Shown piece by piece: positions 37,786 through 49,790 of a DNA stretch of 64,000 nt. The notes under the pieces are model-generated. The model saw only the letters and a program-made list of their open reading frames with translations. It made no database searches and had not been told where the DNA came from. Numbering within the stretch: position 1 is the stretch's first letter; each line of letters begins with the position of its first letter. Origin of the DNA: Tetracladium setigerum (Eukaryota > Ascomycota > Leotiomycetes > Helotiales); assembly GCA_031472005.1 (NCBI GenBank), contig PZJY01000001.1, positions 3,968,001-4,032,000 on the forward strand, read 5' to 3'. The translations under genes were made by a program, and so were the position numbers.

Positions 37786-38507
37786 TTAAGCAAGGAGTAG
37801 CAATGTGCCCATGGCAATCCCTAAAGCCAGAATAGAGCCTACAGGTGCATCTCTCGCGATAGTCGAGCCGGCGCCTTGTGATCCAGCCTTCTTTCTGGTG
37901 TAGACGCTGAGTTTGAGAGCGCCGCCACAGATCTGGGTTTGGTTGCCGTCACAGGCGAGGTTGCATTCGGAGTCTGGGAGTTTGGCGGAGCGGGCGTTGA
38001 TGTAGTTTGCGCAGAAACATTCGCTATTATTGGGGGAAAGTATATATCAGCCTCGATTTCTCGTGCAGGAAACGGCGCGTACGCCTCGACAAAAATAAAG
38101 CTAGATAACAAGCAATTGAGGGGCAGATACCAAGTGTGAGAATAAAAGTAAGGTATAAAAAAGAGAAAGAGAAAAAAGAGGAAAACTAACCGTGAATATT
38201 CCACACCAGCATAGTCCACGTTCTTGCCCTGGCAGGTATCGAGGCAGCTCTGGACAGTCATGGAAGTGCTTCTCACTGGCTCTCCACCAGCAATTGCCCT
38301 TGCACCACCTGTGCCTTCCAATTCCGTTGTCTCGTTATAACAGCCTTGATACACCCAATTTGAATTTCCTGCGTAGAGAACGGGTGCCGTGGTGGGAGAG
38401 GTTGTGCTGCTGGAGGACGTCGAGGATTGGCCGTGCGCGAGCTGTGCAGATAGGAGCAGGCTTAGACACAGCGCGACGAGGGAAGAGAAGCGCGAGGAGG
38501 AGACCAT
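37786..38507 (-). CDS. Secreted WSC-domain protein, GPI-anchor type
   Basis: Exon 1 is 38507-38191, exon 2 is 38023-37786, 184 residues; intron 167 nt with donor GTTAGT and acceptor AATAG. A signal peptide opens the protein (SLVALCLSLLLSAQLAHG), then a Ser/Thr stretch and one WSC domain: YQGCYNETTELEG ... SCLDTCQGKNVDYAGVEYSRECFCANYINA ... CNLACDGNQTQICGGALKLSVY, with the expected eight-cysteine spacing. The tail ends in a hydrophobic segment (GSILALGIAMGTLLLLA) after Gly/Ser/Ala residues, a likely GPI signal. WSC domains bind wall carbohydrates; proteins of this size are probably cell-wall-anchored or sensor-like. The true exon 2 lies in a different frame from the read-through. Confidence 0.88.
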
Positions 38508-41500
38508 GTTTGCGGATTTGTTGGACGGGAGATGGAGATATTGAAATGGTCGATGTATATGACGAGGAGGAGGAGAGGAGGGGAGAAGGAGGAGGAGCGA
38601 GGGAGCGAGGGGATTGAAACTGTTATTATCTAGCGTTGGCTATGTGCTTTGGTGGAGAGTCTAGATGGGCTGGCTGGCTGGGTTGGTGGTCGAGGCTGAG
38701 GGCACTTTCAACCTTTTTGGCGAGTCTTCTCTCGTTTCTGCCCTGTGGCTGGCCCGTGGCTGCACCTCTGCGTCCCCTTTGGGCCACTGGCGAGGGAAAC
38801 AGCGGGAAAGAATGAAAGAATGGGGCGCTGGGCTGCCTTTGCTTCGAGCAGGCTGACGCACGTGTTTAATATTTTTATATTCTTTATATTTTTATGTTCT
38901 TATGTTCTAATTAACCCTTCTCTCGAAAATAATACCCTCGGCCAGAGTAGTATATCAGCAATATCCTTAGAACGGAAACCCTTTCTTCATCCAAAGATGG
39001 CACTCTTTAAACTCAAGCGGCGCTACTACTGTACGGAGAACACACTTGCAAGAACGGAGGAAATGAGCAGCTCCCCCTTCCAACGTATCAACATCGACAT
39101 CGTCCCGCTTTCATGATTTCGGCGTTCAGCCGTGTGCAACGACGCGGACCATTCCGACAGCAATCGTCAAATAATGCAACCTTCGAATGCAACCATCAAT
39201 TCAACATCTTCTGTCCTGTGTGTGCACTCCTCGAGAACAAGTCAAACTCTCCTCTCGCCCCCTGAACGCGCATTCTCCAGAGGAAAGAGGCGGAAACTCA
39301 CGTCCGTGACGAAATGATCGCGGAGCGGCCCTACCACTACTGACTCAATAGCGTTTCCTAGAAACATTTAGAGCCTCGAAACTTCTGGGGAACTTCCGTC
39401 GTTGCTGTTTTGCGTAGTTGCTTTCCGCTACAACTACCGTTCGACGGCCTTTCTATTCCTCTAGCTTTTCTCTCTCCACTCCCATCTCCCCCGCTTCAGA
39501 TTTCCATCCATTGCGGACTTCTTCGCTCCTTGCCTTCTTGTTTCAACACGCTCTTCTAGCGCTTGCTTGTTTCCTGCAGATACTTGTCCGACCCCGTTAC
39601 TCTCTGCTTCGCCGGCAACCCAGTGGATATATACTGCTTCAGATGCCGGAAACGAGCAAATGCTCCTCAAAGGACTGGTCCTGGTCTGTTACTACCATCC
39701 TCTAGTAGTACAAGAAAAGCGAAAGTCAAGGACCGGCAGACAACGTGGAGCCTTGTTTAACAGCATTCCCGCTTGAGAATATCGCAAGAGGAAATCTTGC
39801 TAGATCAGAAGCAATGGAACAATTGGACGAAAAGTAACATCTTGGTACTAAGTGGTACTGTAAATACAAGCATAGACACTTGGTTGGGAGCCTCAGATAG
39901 AAGCTTGACTATTTCGTCTGCTGGTCGTCTTTTGAGTTTTTCTGGAATTGTGATCAACAGAGTCACTTGAAGGATCTGAACATTTCTAGTCAAGATTACC
40001 AAATTTAATCTTGAACAGAGAAAGTACGAGGCCAAAGTAAGATAGGTGCATCCGAGAGATACGCCGTAGTAGTGTCCTCGGTGGCTTTCTCTCATATCTG
40101 ATATCACAACGTCGGCATATTATTTCCAGGGGAAGAACACTTTCGAACTAGCAACTATCCACACCTCATTAGCCGTTTTGTTGATCACGATTTTACGGTG
40201 CATTTTACCCATGCAGCCTTTTACCGGGTCCAAAGAACTGGATACCATGCTGAATTCAAATTCTCTCCGCTGGTTATACAACGACTTTCCCCCTCCCCCC
40301 CACCACTGCATACGCATGTTGTGCACGACCAACGTCGACGAGTTAGCTGCGATGGTCCTACAACTCCCTTTCGAGACACGAGCAGACACGAGCCCCCCAT
40401 ATTACACCGCAAGCTATCTGAATCAGAGCCGCTGTGTCCTTCGCTAACTGCAGTACTCTCATCAACAAATCTATTTTTGATAGCTGCGAGTGGGGTGATA
40501 CAATTACGTCCGTTTACAAGCTCCCCGCAACGGCACTTCAAAGGCTTAAAGATGTACCTCTCAATGATGAAACAAGTTGCCCGTCAATTTATGGTTCTTG
40601 TTTAGCCGTCAAGAAATATAAAACCCTTAGGCACCACACGCACTGAACACAGCTGGCAGCCAGTCCGACTCATGAAGGAAAAGTTCCCGAGGATGCCAGG
40701 CTATATCAGGCTCAAGATTTTGGACCCCAAGAATCAAGAAACCATGTATTATTGTGCAGTGCAGCCTGAACGTCACAGGATTTTGGCCGATCAATTGCTC
40801 AATCCAACTCGGCCTTTCCCTTCTTCTGTTGAACGGCCAACACCATACCCACCTCATCGTTTGAGATCGGAGGAGTACACAAGTCTCAACAAAGTTTTTG
40901 CTCTGCACCTTGTTAGCTTGCTATGTATCTGCAAAACAGCACGGCAAGATCTCAGAAAGCTGCTTTGCACTTGAGACTGCTTTGCTCACAGCACAAAAGA
41001 GACGGAAAGTTATTCTACCGAAAAACGTTGAGAGAATTAGAGAAAGCGGTGCCTGCTTATGATTTGACATGGATGAAGGAGCAAGTGGGATGATCTTGCG
41101 AAGATCTCCACCGATTTGAGAGGAACATTCCGACCCATCTTTCGTCATTGAAACACATGAGACCTCATTTTTTTCGCCGCATACATCTTCATCCGGTGAT
41201 GAGTTTTGTCTTCTCTTTCTTGCCATCATTATTGCAGAAGATCAACCGTGTTCACGTCTCATGTATCGATTCCGAGCTTTCTCCCTGGGAAAGTGAAGCT
41301 GGAAAGGTCGCCGGTTATTCAAGCTTAAACATTTCCATGATTAATGCAAGTACTGTCGCGATTCACGATATTGCGATTCCCGCATCTACCAGACAAATCA
41401 ACAAAACATGATCAACAAATCTCACACACCGCAACCTGTAGGCAGAGAAATGCCAGCCCCTCAAAGATTATCGCCGCCGTCGCCCATCATCTATTTTATC

Positions 41501-44036
41501 AAAACAAAACAAATTTTTTCCAAGAAGTTGATTCTTCCAACAAGTTTCCACAAGCGAGGAGGCATTAGAAGATGACAATCGCATCCAAGACGGAAATGGC
41601 ACACAAACAACACCTTCCATCCAATCAAAGCGACATCCCAGTACATATGATCAGCCGCCGCCGCCCTTCCCAAGGTAAAAAGGTGGGGAAGTAGTGAAAA
41701 AGAAAGGCTCATCCTGTCTCTCCTCGCTCTGTCCTGAGGCTATCAATCCTTTCACCGAAATGCACGTTGATCAAAACGGGTGCTTTGCCCAGAATATTGT
41801 TTTATCTGTGGATAGGGAGAGGAGATGGTGAGCAGCAAATAGAATGCTGCGCTTTCTATGTAAATGCTTGAATGGAGCTTCACCGCACGAAAATGCGGCC
41901 ACACACTGCTTCCTGTCTTTCCTGAGGCTCTTCACCACCACCACCACTACCACAAAGTAGTAGAGCAGCCTTCCTCGGTTCCATCCATCCATCCTTGATC
42001 CATCCATGTCATGCTCTACGAAGCATGCACAGAAGCAAGCAAACAAGCCAGGGCAAGGGGACAGACAAGCGGAAAGGGCTTTTACACTATGCAGATCCCA
42101 GCTGCCGGGACGTCATAAACGTGGGCCGGTTCGGCTGCTCGGTCGCCATGTCGCCGTGGGAGCATTGCAATTGGGGAGTAGGTGACATGGTGGAGTAAGA
42201 AGTGCGGAGTCAGAGCCGTTCATAGTGTCAAGGAGCCTGAAGGAGGCGATGGGTGAGATGTCATGATAGTCATTCTCGTCGACTTGAAGCATGCGAGAGG
42301 AGGGAGGATGCGCGATGTTCATGTACTAAAGTAGGTACTTGGGAGGAAATCAAAAGACTGGATACACTGGATCCCACGGCTCTCTTGGCCAGCATTAGCA
42401 AATTATGTACATACGGCTTGGCTTTGAAAGATCGCAACGGGATGCATTTGTTTTTTTGGGGATTGCTATCGAGGAGGTGAGCTTTGCAATTGCTGTTTGC
42501 TGTTTGCTTGCTAGTCATGCAACTCCCCTTTCTACTTTAAAGTATAGTACCTAGTTAGTAACTCACCCTCTATCATGACGCAGTGTTTATGAAGCTTAAA
42601 CGGTAGCATACGTTACCTAGAGCATCAAAGCATTACTGTATTGAATATTACAGCAGCAGAGCGAGCAGCAGAGGATCCAAGCAGCTGAGCATGACAAGCA
42701 CAACGTCACCGTGGTTTACACTCGTCAACATCCCAACCTCTCATCATCCACATCAGTCAACAGCACTCAAACCTCAAACGTCACCAAGACCTCCCAGCAC
42801 TCTCCAAAGCAGTAAAGACCTTCACCCTCCACTCACGAAAGAAGGAACAGGAACCCAGTACAAGTATCCTGAAATCTCTATTTGTAGCTGTGACCAACAT
42901 GGAAGAACAGACAGACAGGGAGAGGAGGTAGGGTTCGTCGGAGCCCTTGCTCCTAGAAAGAAACCGAGTGGCTCCTCACTCCCACTCCCAGCCTGCTGAT
43001 CAGTTATTGGCGTTTTAAGTAGGACAGTAGCACGAGAGTGCAGTATATCCAGCGATATCTCATCCTCCCATCCTCCTCATCCATCCTCGAGAATTAGGGT
43101 CCACACCCACCAATCTGTCCGACCTTACTCTCTCCTCTTTTATACCCACCCCGACCTACATGACCATCCTCCACTCCCCCAGTAGTCGCCAGTTAGACAC
43201 CGACACCACCCAACCGCCTTTCACCCATCCTGTGCCCTCTTGCCCTTTCCTTTTTTTCTGTTACAGAAAATCATTTGGGACGAACTAGAGCCAAATCTTG
43301 CCGACCCGAACCACCTTACTTGGGCTACTACTGCCACACTAAGCAAACGCTTTTGCATACAGTAGAAGCATCCGCCTTCCGCTGTCCGATGCTAGACCGG
43401 CGCCGCTTCTTTTGTGTGTGAACCCTTAAGCTTCCTTTCACTTCAACAAGATTTATTTTTATATTCTTTTTATTGTTATTATTGTTCTTCGACTTGGGAA
43501 TTGGGCTCTCGGCCAGCTTCATTGCCATTCTTCACCTTCGGAATTGGAACGACTCGAGTTGTCTGTTCTGTCTGTTCCTCGTTCGGACCACCAAAGTGCC
43601 AATAGTCACGACCGGCCATACAATCACACAATACCACACCACAACACCATCCATAACACCACAACACAACAACACAAGCAGCGATCCAGACGAGCCCTTT
43701 ATTCGATTTGCATTCCATCAAATTCAAATAATTCACCCATTTCGATCATCTTCAAAATAGATTCGAGCAACAATCTCAGCTCTCTCCCCATCCCAAGAAA
43801 CACAAAGCCAAAGGGTCTCAGCTACCTACCCAAAGAAGGACAAACCAAGCGAGAACTGTATTACCTCCTACATACATACCTCCCTACCTACCTCACTATC
43901 TGTACACCACAACCACGAGAGCCACAGTATTTTGTTCAGCTTTGATTTCTCTACTTCTCGCTCGCCCCTCCCACCTTTCCCTCGACGACACTCTCACACC
44001 GCACATATATATGTCTCCGCCTCCCCAACCACCGAA
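38508..44036. other. 5.5-kb gene-poor region
   Basis: The largest gap in the window. Frames up to about 135 codons exist on both strands but none shows domains, sensible composition or splice continuity. Contains CCATCC and CCA tandem runs near 41937-42005, pyrimidine-rich DNA from 43010 on and ACA/CACAACA-rich DNA near 43625-43680, which may be the long 5' UTR of the next gene. A non-coding transcript or a small-exon gene is possible; sequence alone does not show one. Confidence 0.5.
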
Positions 44037-44767
44037 ATGGACCCATCAACGCTCCCCACCGCCGACACCACCAGCACAACAAGCAGCGGCCGCAACGCCT
44101 CAATAACCTCCTTCACATCCTCCTCACACAACTCACCACACTCGCACACGCCCGTGCCGCAACCACCATCAGGCCTCTCGACCGGCCGCCCAAAGATGAC
44201 ATCGCGCAAATCAAGCGGGACCATAATCGTGCCCAGAGAACATCCGAAAGTGGAGTTGGGACTGGAGGATGAGGTGTTCGATGAGGATGATGCGAGAGCC
44301 ATGAGTCCGAGGAGGAGTTCGCAGGATTTGGAGAAGATGAGTAGAGATGCGAGGGAGTTGTTGAATGAGTGCGTCACCATGTCCCATTTCCATTTCCATT
44401 TCCCCCCTCCCCCTACAAGTCAAAGGCTACATACCGCCAACTGCAACCTCCCCTCCATTATACCGTAGCAGAACCTTAATTCAAAACCCCGCATCAACAT
44501 CCCCAAAGCACTCAGAGAATCAATTGGCTAATTATTCATCTTAAAATCAACAGACATGCCAAAGCCCTCCAACTCTCCCTCCTCGAGATCTTCAACCGGA
44601 TCGAAGCCGTGAAAGAAGAACATGACAAGCTCGACAACAACAACAAATTCTTGCAGAAGTACATTGGCGATTTGATGTCAACCTCGAAAATCACGTCGAC
44701 GGGAGGAAGTGGTGCGGGTGGGAGTGGAAGTGGGCAAGGTGGTGGTGGAGGTGGGAGGAAGAAGTAG
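44037..44767 (+). CDS. SCOC/Slo1-like short coiled-coil protein
   Basis: Exons are 44037-44368 and 44554-44767, 181 residues; the 185-nt intron has donor GTGCGT and acceptor AACAG. Residues 1-100 are disordered and Ser/Thr/Pro-rich. From about 100 a coiled coil runs through SQDLEKMSRDARELLNE and, after the splice, HAKALQLSLLEIFNRIEAVK then HDKLDNNNKFLQKYIGDLM. That last segment matches the signature of SCOC/Slo1 (leucine heptads ending in FLQxYIGxLM), a partner of Arl-family GTPases at the Golgi. A Gly-rich tail (GGSGSGQGGGGGGRKK) ends the protein. The upstream frame is open but lacks an ATG in frame. Confidence 0.8.
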
Positions 44768-46150
44768 AGGAATTACCACCTAATGTTCGATGGAAGACCA
44801 CTACCACTACACCCAACCAAGAAACCGAGCCCCCCGACACTACACATACTATTCGACATGCCATGTACCTACCTACCTACCTACTCGACGTAATTCAACA
44901 CATTATAATATACCACACTCTCACTCACACACATACACACACACATACGAACGCAGATGAAGAGGAAGAGGCAATGAATAGCTCGAAAAGCATTTCAATT
45001 CAACAAAATACAATCCTAGCCAGCATGAACTTAGCTAGCAGCCGACCTTCTTCTCTCTAAAATTGAGAACCAGCGAGCGAGCGAGCGACCTTCTCTAGCA
45101 AGAAAACATCCTCTTTCTTCTTCGGCGTACAGTACAACCACCCATCTGCACGACCTTCACCTATCCTAACCTCCAACCACACGACCACCAAACTCACGAA
45201 AGCGAAGCAGTGCAAAGAAAGATAAGAGATGATGCAATGACGAAAGAAGAAAAGAAAAAGAAAAACAAAAACAAAAACGAACATGAAAATGAAAATGAAC
45301 CAAGAAAAAACATAGAAGGAAGCATTTTCAACGAAAAGAAGATGAAAAGAATGGAAGGATGGAAAGGATGGAAATGATGAAACACATCCATATCTTCAGA
45401 AGAAACATACAAAGCATCATCAACACCATCACCATCACCATCACCATCACCTCCATCATGGATCTTTGAACTTTAAACCCTTCATCACCACCGCCACCGA
45501 CTAAGCGATACCTCTATCGCTTAACCCCTCGTAGCGAGATCTTATCGAGCTCTTATATTTGGATTGATGGATGCATGGATGGATGGATTGATGGGTGATG
45601 ATTCATTCCATCGTTCGTACGTTTTTGGGGACTTTTGTGTGTGTGGGTTTTTTGGGGCGGGCATACAGCGACGGCGTACTTTTTGTTTTTTGTGTTTTTT
45701 ATTCCTCGGTTCTCGGAACCAATTTTTCGCAGTTTTTCTGATTCTCTCAAAGTCATATCATACATACCCCGGTTTGAGACCTACTCGGTTCCGCCGTTGC
45801 AAAGGAAATTGGGTTGGTGGAATAGGTAGTTGTGGCAGTAGCTAGAAAAGAGACTGATCAAAAATATCACACATCTCAAGATGATACAGCAGCATTTTTC
45901 TCGGTTGTGGGACACCATGTATTAGTACGGATAATTCTCTAATGCTATCATTTGCGACTGTACTACCAGCTTATTAGTCATGTTTCCCATTGCCTGGTCT
46001 GGTGAAAGCAATATCGAGAAAAACAATTGATGTCAAAGCAAAAATACTCTCTTACGGTATCTGCCAATCCCATTCCCATGATTGCTCACCCCATCTGGAG
46101 AGCAAAGGCTAAAAATATCAGATCAATAGTCTCGACACTTGTACGAGTGT
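44768..46150. other. Intergenic with microsatellites
   Basis: Holds an ACCT run (44865-44885), a CA/CACAT-rich run (44918-44950), an A/G-rich stretch (45240-45370), CACCAT repeats (45427-45455) and GGAT repeats (45560-45595). No gene seen. Confidence 0.7.
45427..45455 (+). repeat. CACCAT hexamer microsatellite
   Basis: About five tandem copies of CACCAT/CATCAC with small variations, in non-coding DNA. Confidence 0.85.
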
Positions 46151-47928
46151 TCAAACGTTGGTGACATTGCTCAAGATCCTTCTTGTTCCTTGTGCTTGTC
46201 CCTCCTTTGCACTTGTGCGAGAGACCTTTCGGGTTGAAGGAGAGCTTCTCGGCTCATCTTCATCATCGATGACTTTGGCCGCAGCTGGAGTGACGACTCT
46301 TTGTCTCTTGTTGTTAGTGCCGCTGTTGATAGCTGTAAAAGTTGCAGAAGCCTTGCGGGTGGCTTCATCTTCTACCGGTACTGTAGCGGAACTTGCTCGG
46401 GTCGAGACTGGTGAGCGATTGATATTCTCCTTTCGGCTCTTTACAGAGCCAGCGGTTTGTGCAACTTGATTGATAGCAGCCGCAAAAGAATCGGTATCAG
46501 GGTCTTGCTCTTGTGCAACCATGGCAGCCGATGGAACAATGGTGAATTCGCCGGATGGCCTCGGTGTATCTCTACCTCGTGGGGTAGTCTTCCGAGCAGG
46601 GACCGCGGGAATGGGATTGGCATCTCAGTCTGAACATTCTCCCCGTTCTGTGGGGTATTTGCTGGAGGGCGAGTGCCCATAGCTTCAACCAGTACATCAA
46701 ATTGACTGTCCTGCAGCAAAGGTTCCCCGGCAAGACTCATAGGATCAGTGACTTGTCGAGTACTGTTGGCACGAGTGTGGCCACTTGAGCTAGAGTAATC
46801 CGGCATGGAAACATCGTTGCCAGAGGTTTGGCGCCAGCCGTTAAAAGCAGAATGGATCTGGTCCGTGAAGGGATCAAAAGTAGTAGCGGTTCTTGGGAAG
46901 GGGTTACTTGGTGGAGGCATTCCGCCCTGGCTACTACGGCTTGGTTGTTTTGCCCTCGCTATACCACTATTTCTTCGAGGAGAGTGACCATGAAGTTCGA
47001 GCTCGCTACTGGTCTTTCGAGGTGATTGTTGCTGCTGTGCTATATATGGTCCGACGAGATTGACCTGACGCCACATAGCCGCGTTGGGCCATGCAATAGC
47101 AGATGCTTCAAGGACATCTGAAAAGTAAATTAGCGAAGTCGTTTTCAGCGAAGAATTTGAATGTACCCAGAGGAGCATGCTGAAAGGAGAACGAGACAAT
47201 ATTTTTGACTCTTTCATATGGATATGTCAAGTGCTCACGAGCAAAGCCCTCCGAGATCACAAGCTTGATTCGACCGAAATCATCACTTGCATTCCAATAG
47301 CTTTGTGAAAGCAATTCCCTGTGGAAGGCAGGGAACTTCAGTTTTTCGAACTCGCCATTCTTATCGACATCTAGAAAATATCAGCAGAATTTGCAAAGGA
47401 AGCCTGATTTGGCAAGTACCAATGCTCATTTCAATGACCGTAGGCCATGGTCCGTTTTGGTGGAACCATCTCGAGCTGAGTTGCTTGTCAGCAGTATGTC
47501 CTTCGTAGAATATCTGCCAACGTACCCGACGATTCTGCCATCAATGAAAAGTCGAGCCTCGAAGACAACGTTGTCGGACGGCTTTTTGAGTGCTTGGATG
47601 TAACGACTAAGGTCCGGGTTTTGCCAGCAATGGACAGAGACTCGGAAAGGGGAGCCAGTAGTGAGGCCGGGAATGAAAGAGGTGACGGTTGGTAGAAGAT
47701 GTGGGCTTGACTGAAAGCTGTGAGTTTCTGGCGAGAGTTAGCTTTTTGGTTCGTGTTGTTACACTACTGTGTGGATCAAGCAAGGCAGAGGAGGGCAGGG
47801 AGATACAGAGATATACACAGACCTGAATCTTGGATGACGGTGCAAGTCGTCTTGAACTCCTGGACAGGAATCTTGCATTGCTCGGGAAGTCCTGGAAAGA
47901 CCAGAACATCCCAGTTTTGATAACGCAT
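46151..47928 (-). CDS. Conserved fungal protein of unknown function; one-base frame break or missed intron
   Basis: Exons are 47928-47819, 47717-47526, 47469-47420, 47370-47167 and 47117-46151. The N-terminal 220 residues form a compact domain: WDVLVFPGLPEQCKIPVQEF, LPTVTSFIPGLTTGSPFRVS, FEARLFIDGRIVG, NGPWPTVIEMS, FEKLKFPAFHRELL, GRIKLVISEGFAREHL, RVKNIVSFSFQHAPLDVLEA. I recall this as a widespread ascomycete domain without assigned function. The C-terminal 300 residues are disordered, with QQQQ and Ser/Pro. Between 46640 and 46575 the frame must shift by one base to reach the long tail (TTPRGRDTPRPSGEF...KVIDDEDEPRSSPSTRK). Either a base is missing (G4 at 46581-46584 or G2 at 46619-46620) or a weak 47-nt intron with donor GTTCAG is used; both close the frame. 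Basic tail suggests a nuclear protein. Confidence 0.65.
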
Positions 47929-48729
47929 TGTATTGGCTGTATCGATGGATGGATTGAGAGGAACAAGAGAAGACAAGACGAGGTTGAAAAGTTGAGTTGG
48001 GACAAATCCGAATAACCAAAGCTGCAGGAGTTCATGGGAGAACGCGCGAGAGACTTTTGGAGGGAGAGAAGGGACGTAGAGCATTTGGAATGCATGCATG
48101 CTAGCTACTAGATAAAGGGGGTTTTGGGGAGGGGAGAAGGTGCCTTCGAGGGTTGCGCCTTTCCCTGTGTGGTCGGTAGTAGAAGCCAACCCCGGCCAAG
48201 AACAAAACAGCATCGAGAAAAACGAGTGTTTACGAAACCGTCTTTTTATAGCAGAGCCAAAAGCATAAGAATGAAAAGTCCTTGGGACACCTCTTTGGAG
48301 AATACCTAGATTTGACCCTCGTCTTACGTGCGTTGCGAAATATGTGATGGGAACAGAGCCAGATGTGTTCACTCGAACGGGACAGCCCTTTGGCAGCATC
48401 AACCCGCAATATGAATGTACTGAATTTTTCAGCGGCTGGGATGCAGATAGCTACCTGGAGTAAAAAACTACCTCTGGTGGATTGTTGATCGAGATAATAT
48501 ATGAAAAACGAAGATGGAGAGCCACGGCTCACTTACCACAGATTCGCCCGTCACACTTTCCGTACCTCTTCATTAGATCTCCCAAACTTCTTATCAGCAT
48601 TACCGGTAACTCTAATGCTCTGTTTTGATATCATTTAATCAATTGAGATGCACCTTATCAGAGAAGTCATGCCATGCTTCATTGTTTGCTGCAAGAACCT
48701 ATATGTACAAAGCCCAGTCAATTCCCACA
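47929..48729. other. Intergenic, no gene
   Basis: Upstream of the unknown-function gene and downstream of NDUFB8. Only short frames without features. Confidence 0.6.
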
Positions 48730-49397
48730 CTATGGGTCTCCAGCAGCCCGAGCCTTTGCAATATGTCAGTATAATATTCATGCCGTAGAAACATCGTGAT
48801 CATAAACTCACCCGTAACGCTTTTGGTCCTCCCAATTCCGCCTCGAGGCCGCCCTCAAACTCCCTTGGTGCTGAAACCCTGTCTGGGTAGGTGTATGAAA
48901 TCACTCCACAAAGCCCAAACACAGCAACCACAAATGACAGCAGTTGTAAGGCACCCTTGCCAGGCTTCACGTGTGTGTATTCGAAAGGCGAGAAGAGTCC
49001 TAGAAGATCGTGGTCCTCGTGTACCGGTTCGCCATAGTTCCTAAGCTCTTGCTTGTCCCACCAATCTGCGTGAGGGTCTCGGAATTGGCGCTTGATGAAG
49101 GGTGGGTTGACATAGCCTCCGTTCTATGAAATATCAGTCCTTTGCTCGTTGGGAGGTAGGAATGGCTTAATTTGACTGACCTGAAGGGGGTCCTCTTCCT
49201 CAGTCTGTACGCTATAGCATCAGCAATCACTCCACAGTAAAACACCCAACTCCTCAACAGCAGCAGCTACGCACCATGGAAGGATATTCATCTGGAGTGC
49301 CGACAGTGTGTCGTTGATGGGTGCTGAAAGCAGCTCGTCGAGCGATGGGGAGGGCTGTTCGCAGCGGGCGAGCTATCGCAATTCGCCGGGACAACAT
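48730..49397 (-). CDS. Mitochondrial complex I subunit, NDUFB8-like
   Basis: Four exons: 49397-49275, 49204-49181 (24 nt), 49123-48812 and 48753-48730 (24 nt including stop), 160 residues; introns 70, 57 and 58 nt, all phase 0 and GT-AG. No single frame shows the gene; it appears only when the small exons are joined. The N-terminus MLSRRIAIARPLRTALPIAR is a classic mitochondrial presequence. The core RQFRDPHADWWDKQELRNYGEPVHED matches the RDPWxxWDxxxxRxNWGEPxHxD block of NDUFB8 (ASHI). One transmembrane helix follows (LLSFVVAVFGLCGVISYTYP), as expected for an accessory subunit of the membrane arm of NADH:ubiquinone oxidoreductase. It is divergent from SWR1, 393 bp away. Confidence 0.88.
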
Positions 49398-49790
49398 CTA
49401 CGCCAGGTCAGAATGATTTCCATACGAGTCTCGAGGGAATTGGCGCTTTACTTTGGTGGTCTGCTCAGTGCTGGGCTCGTAATTGGGCTTTCAATTGGAT
49501 ATACTTCATGATCACTGCCCTCGATGAGGTTGCGGGCTCATGTGCACGGACTACTTTGCGCTAGGCCTTTTCGGTCTATGTCAATCCTTTTTCGTGAAGC
49601 CGAACACCATTTTGTGATGATTTTTACTAATTCTCTCAAATCGATCAAGAACGGCGCCAAATAACGTCTGGGCATACACAAAGTTTGAGACGGGAATCTT
49701 GAAATCATAGCAAATCGAACGAAGTAAAAATCATCGTCGCAGATGCCATACTCGTCAAGTTATCGGGGGGTCTACGTTTAGGTGCCAGTT
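49398..49790. promoter_or_regulatory. Shared divergent promoter of NDUFB8-like gene and SWR1
   Basis: The start codons lie 393 bp apart on opposite strands, so this interval must hold both promoters. No motif stands out that I can name with confidence. Confidence 0.55.

Noticed and set aside
40198..40605. 135-codon frame in the large gap
   Set aside because: Overlapped by frames of similar length on both strands, which is what chance gives; no coding signature.
45427..45455. CACCAT array as CRISPR-like or regulatory repeat
   Set aside because: Simple hexamer microsatellite with no spacers, in a eukaryotic genome.
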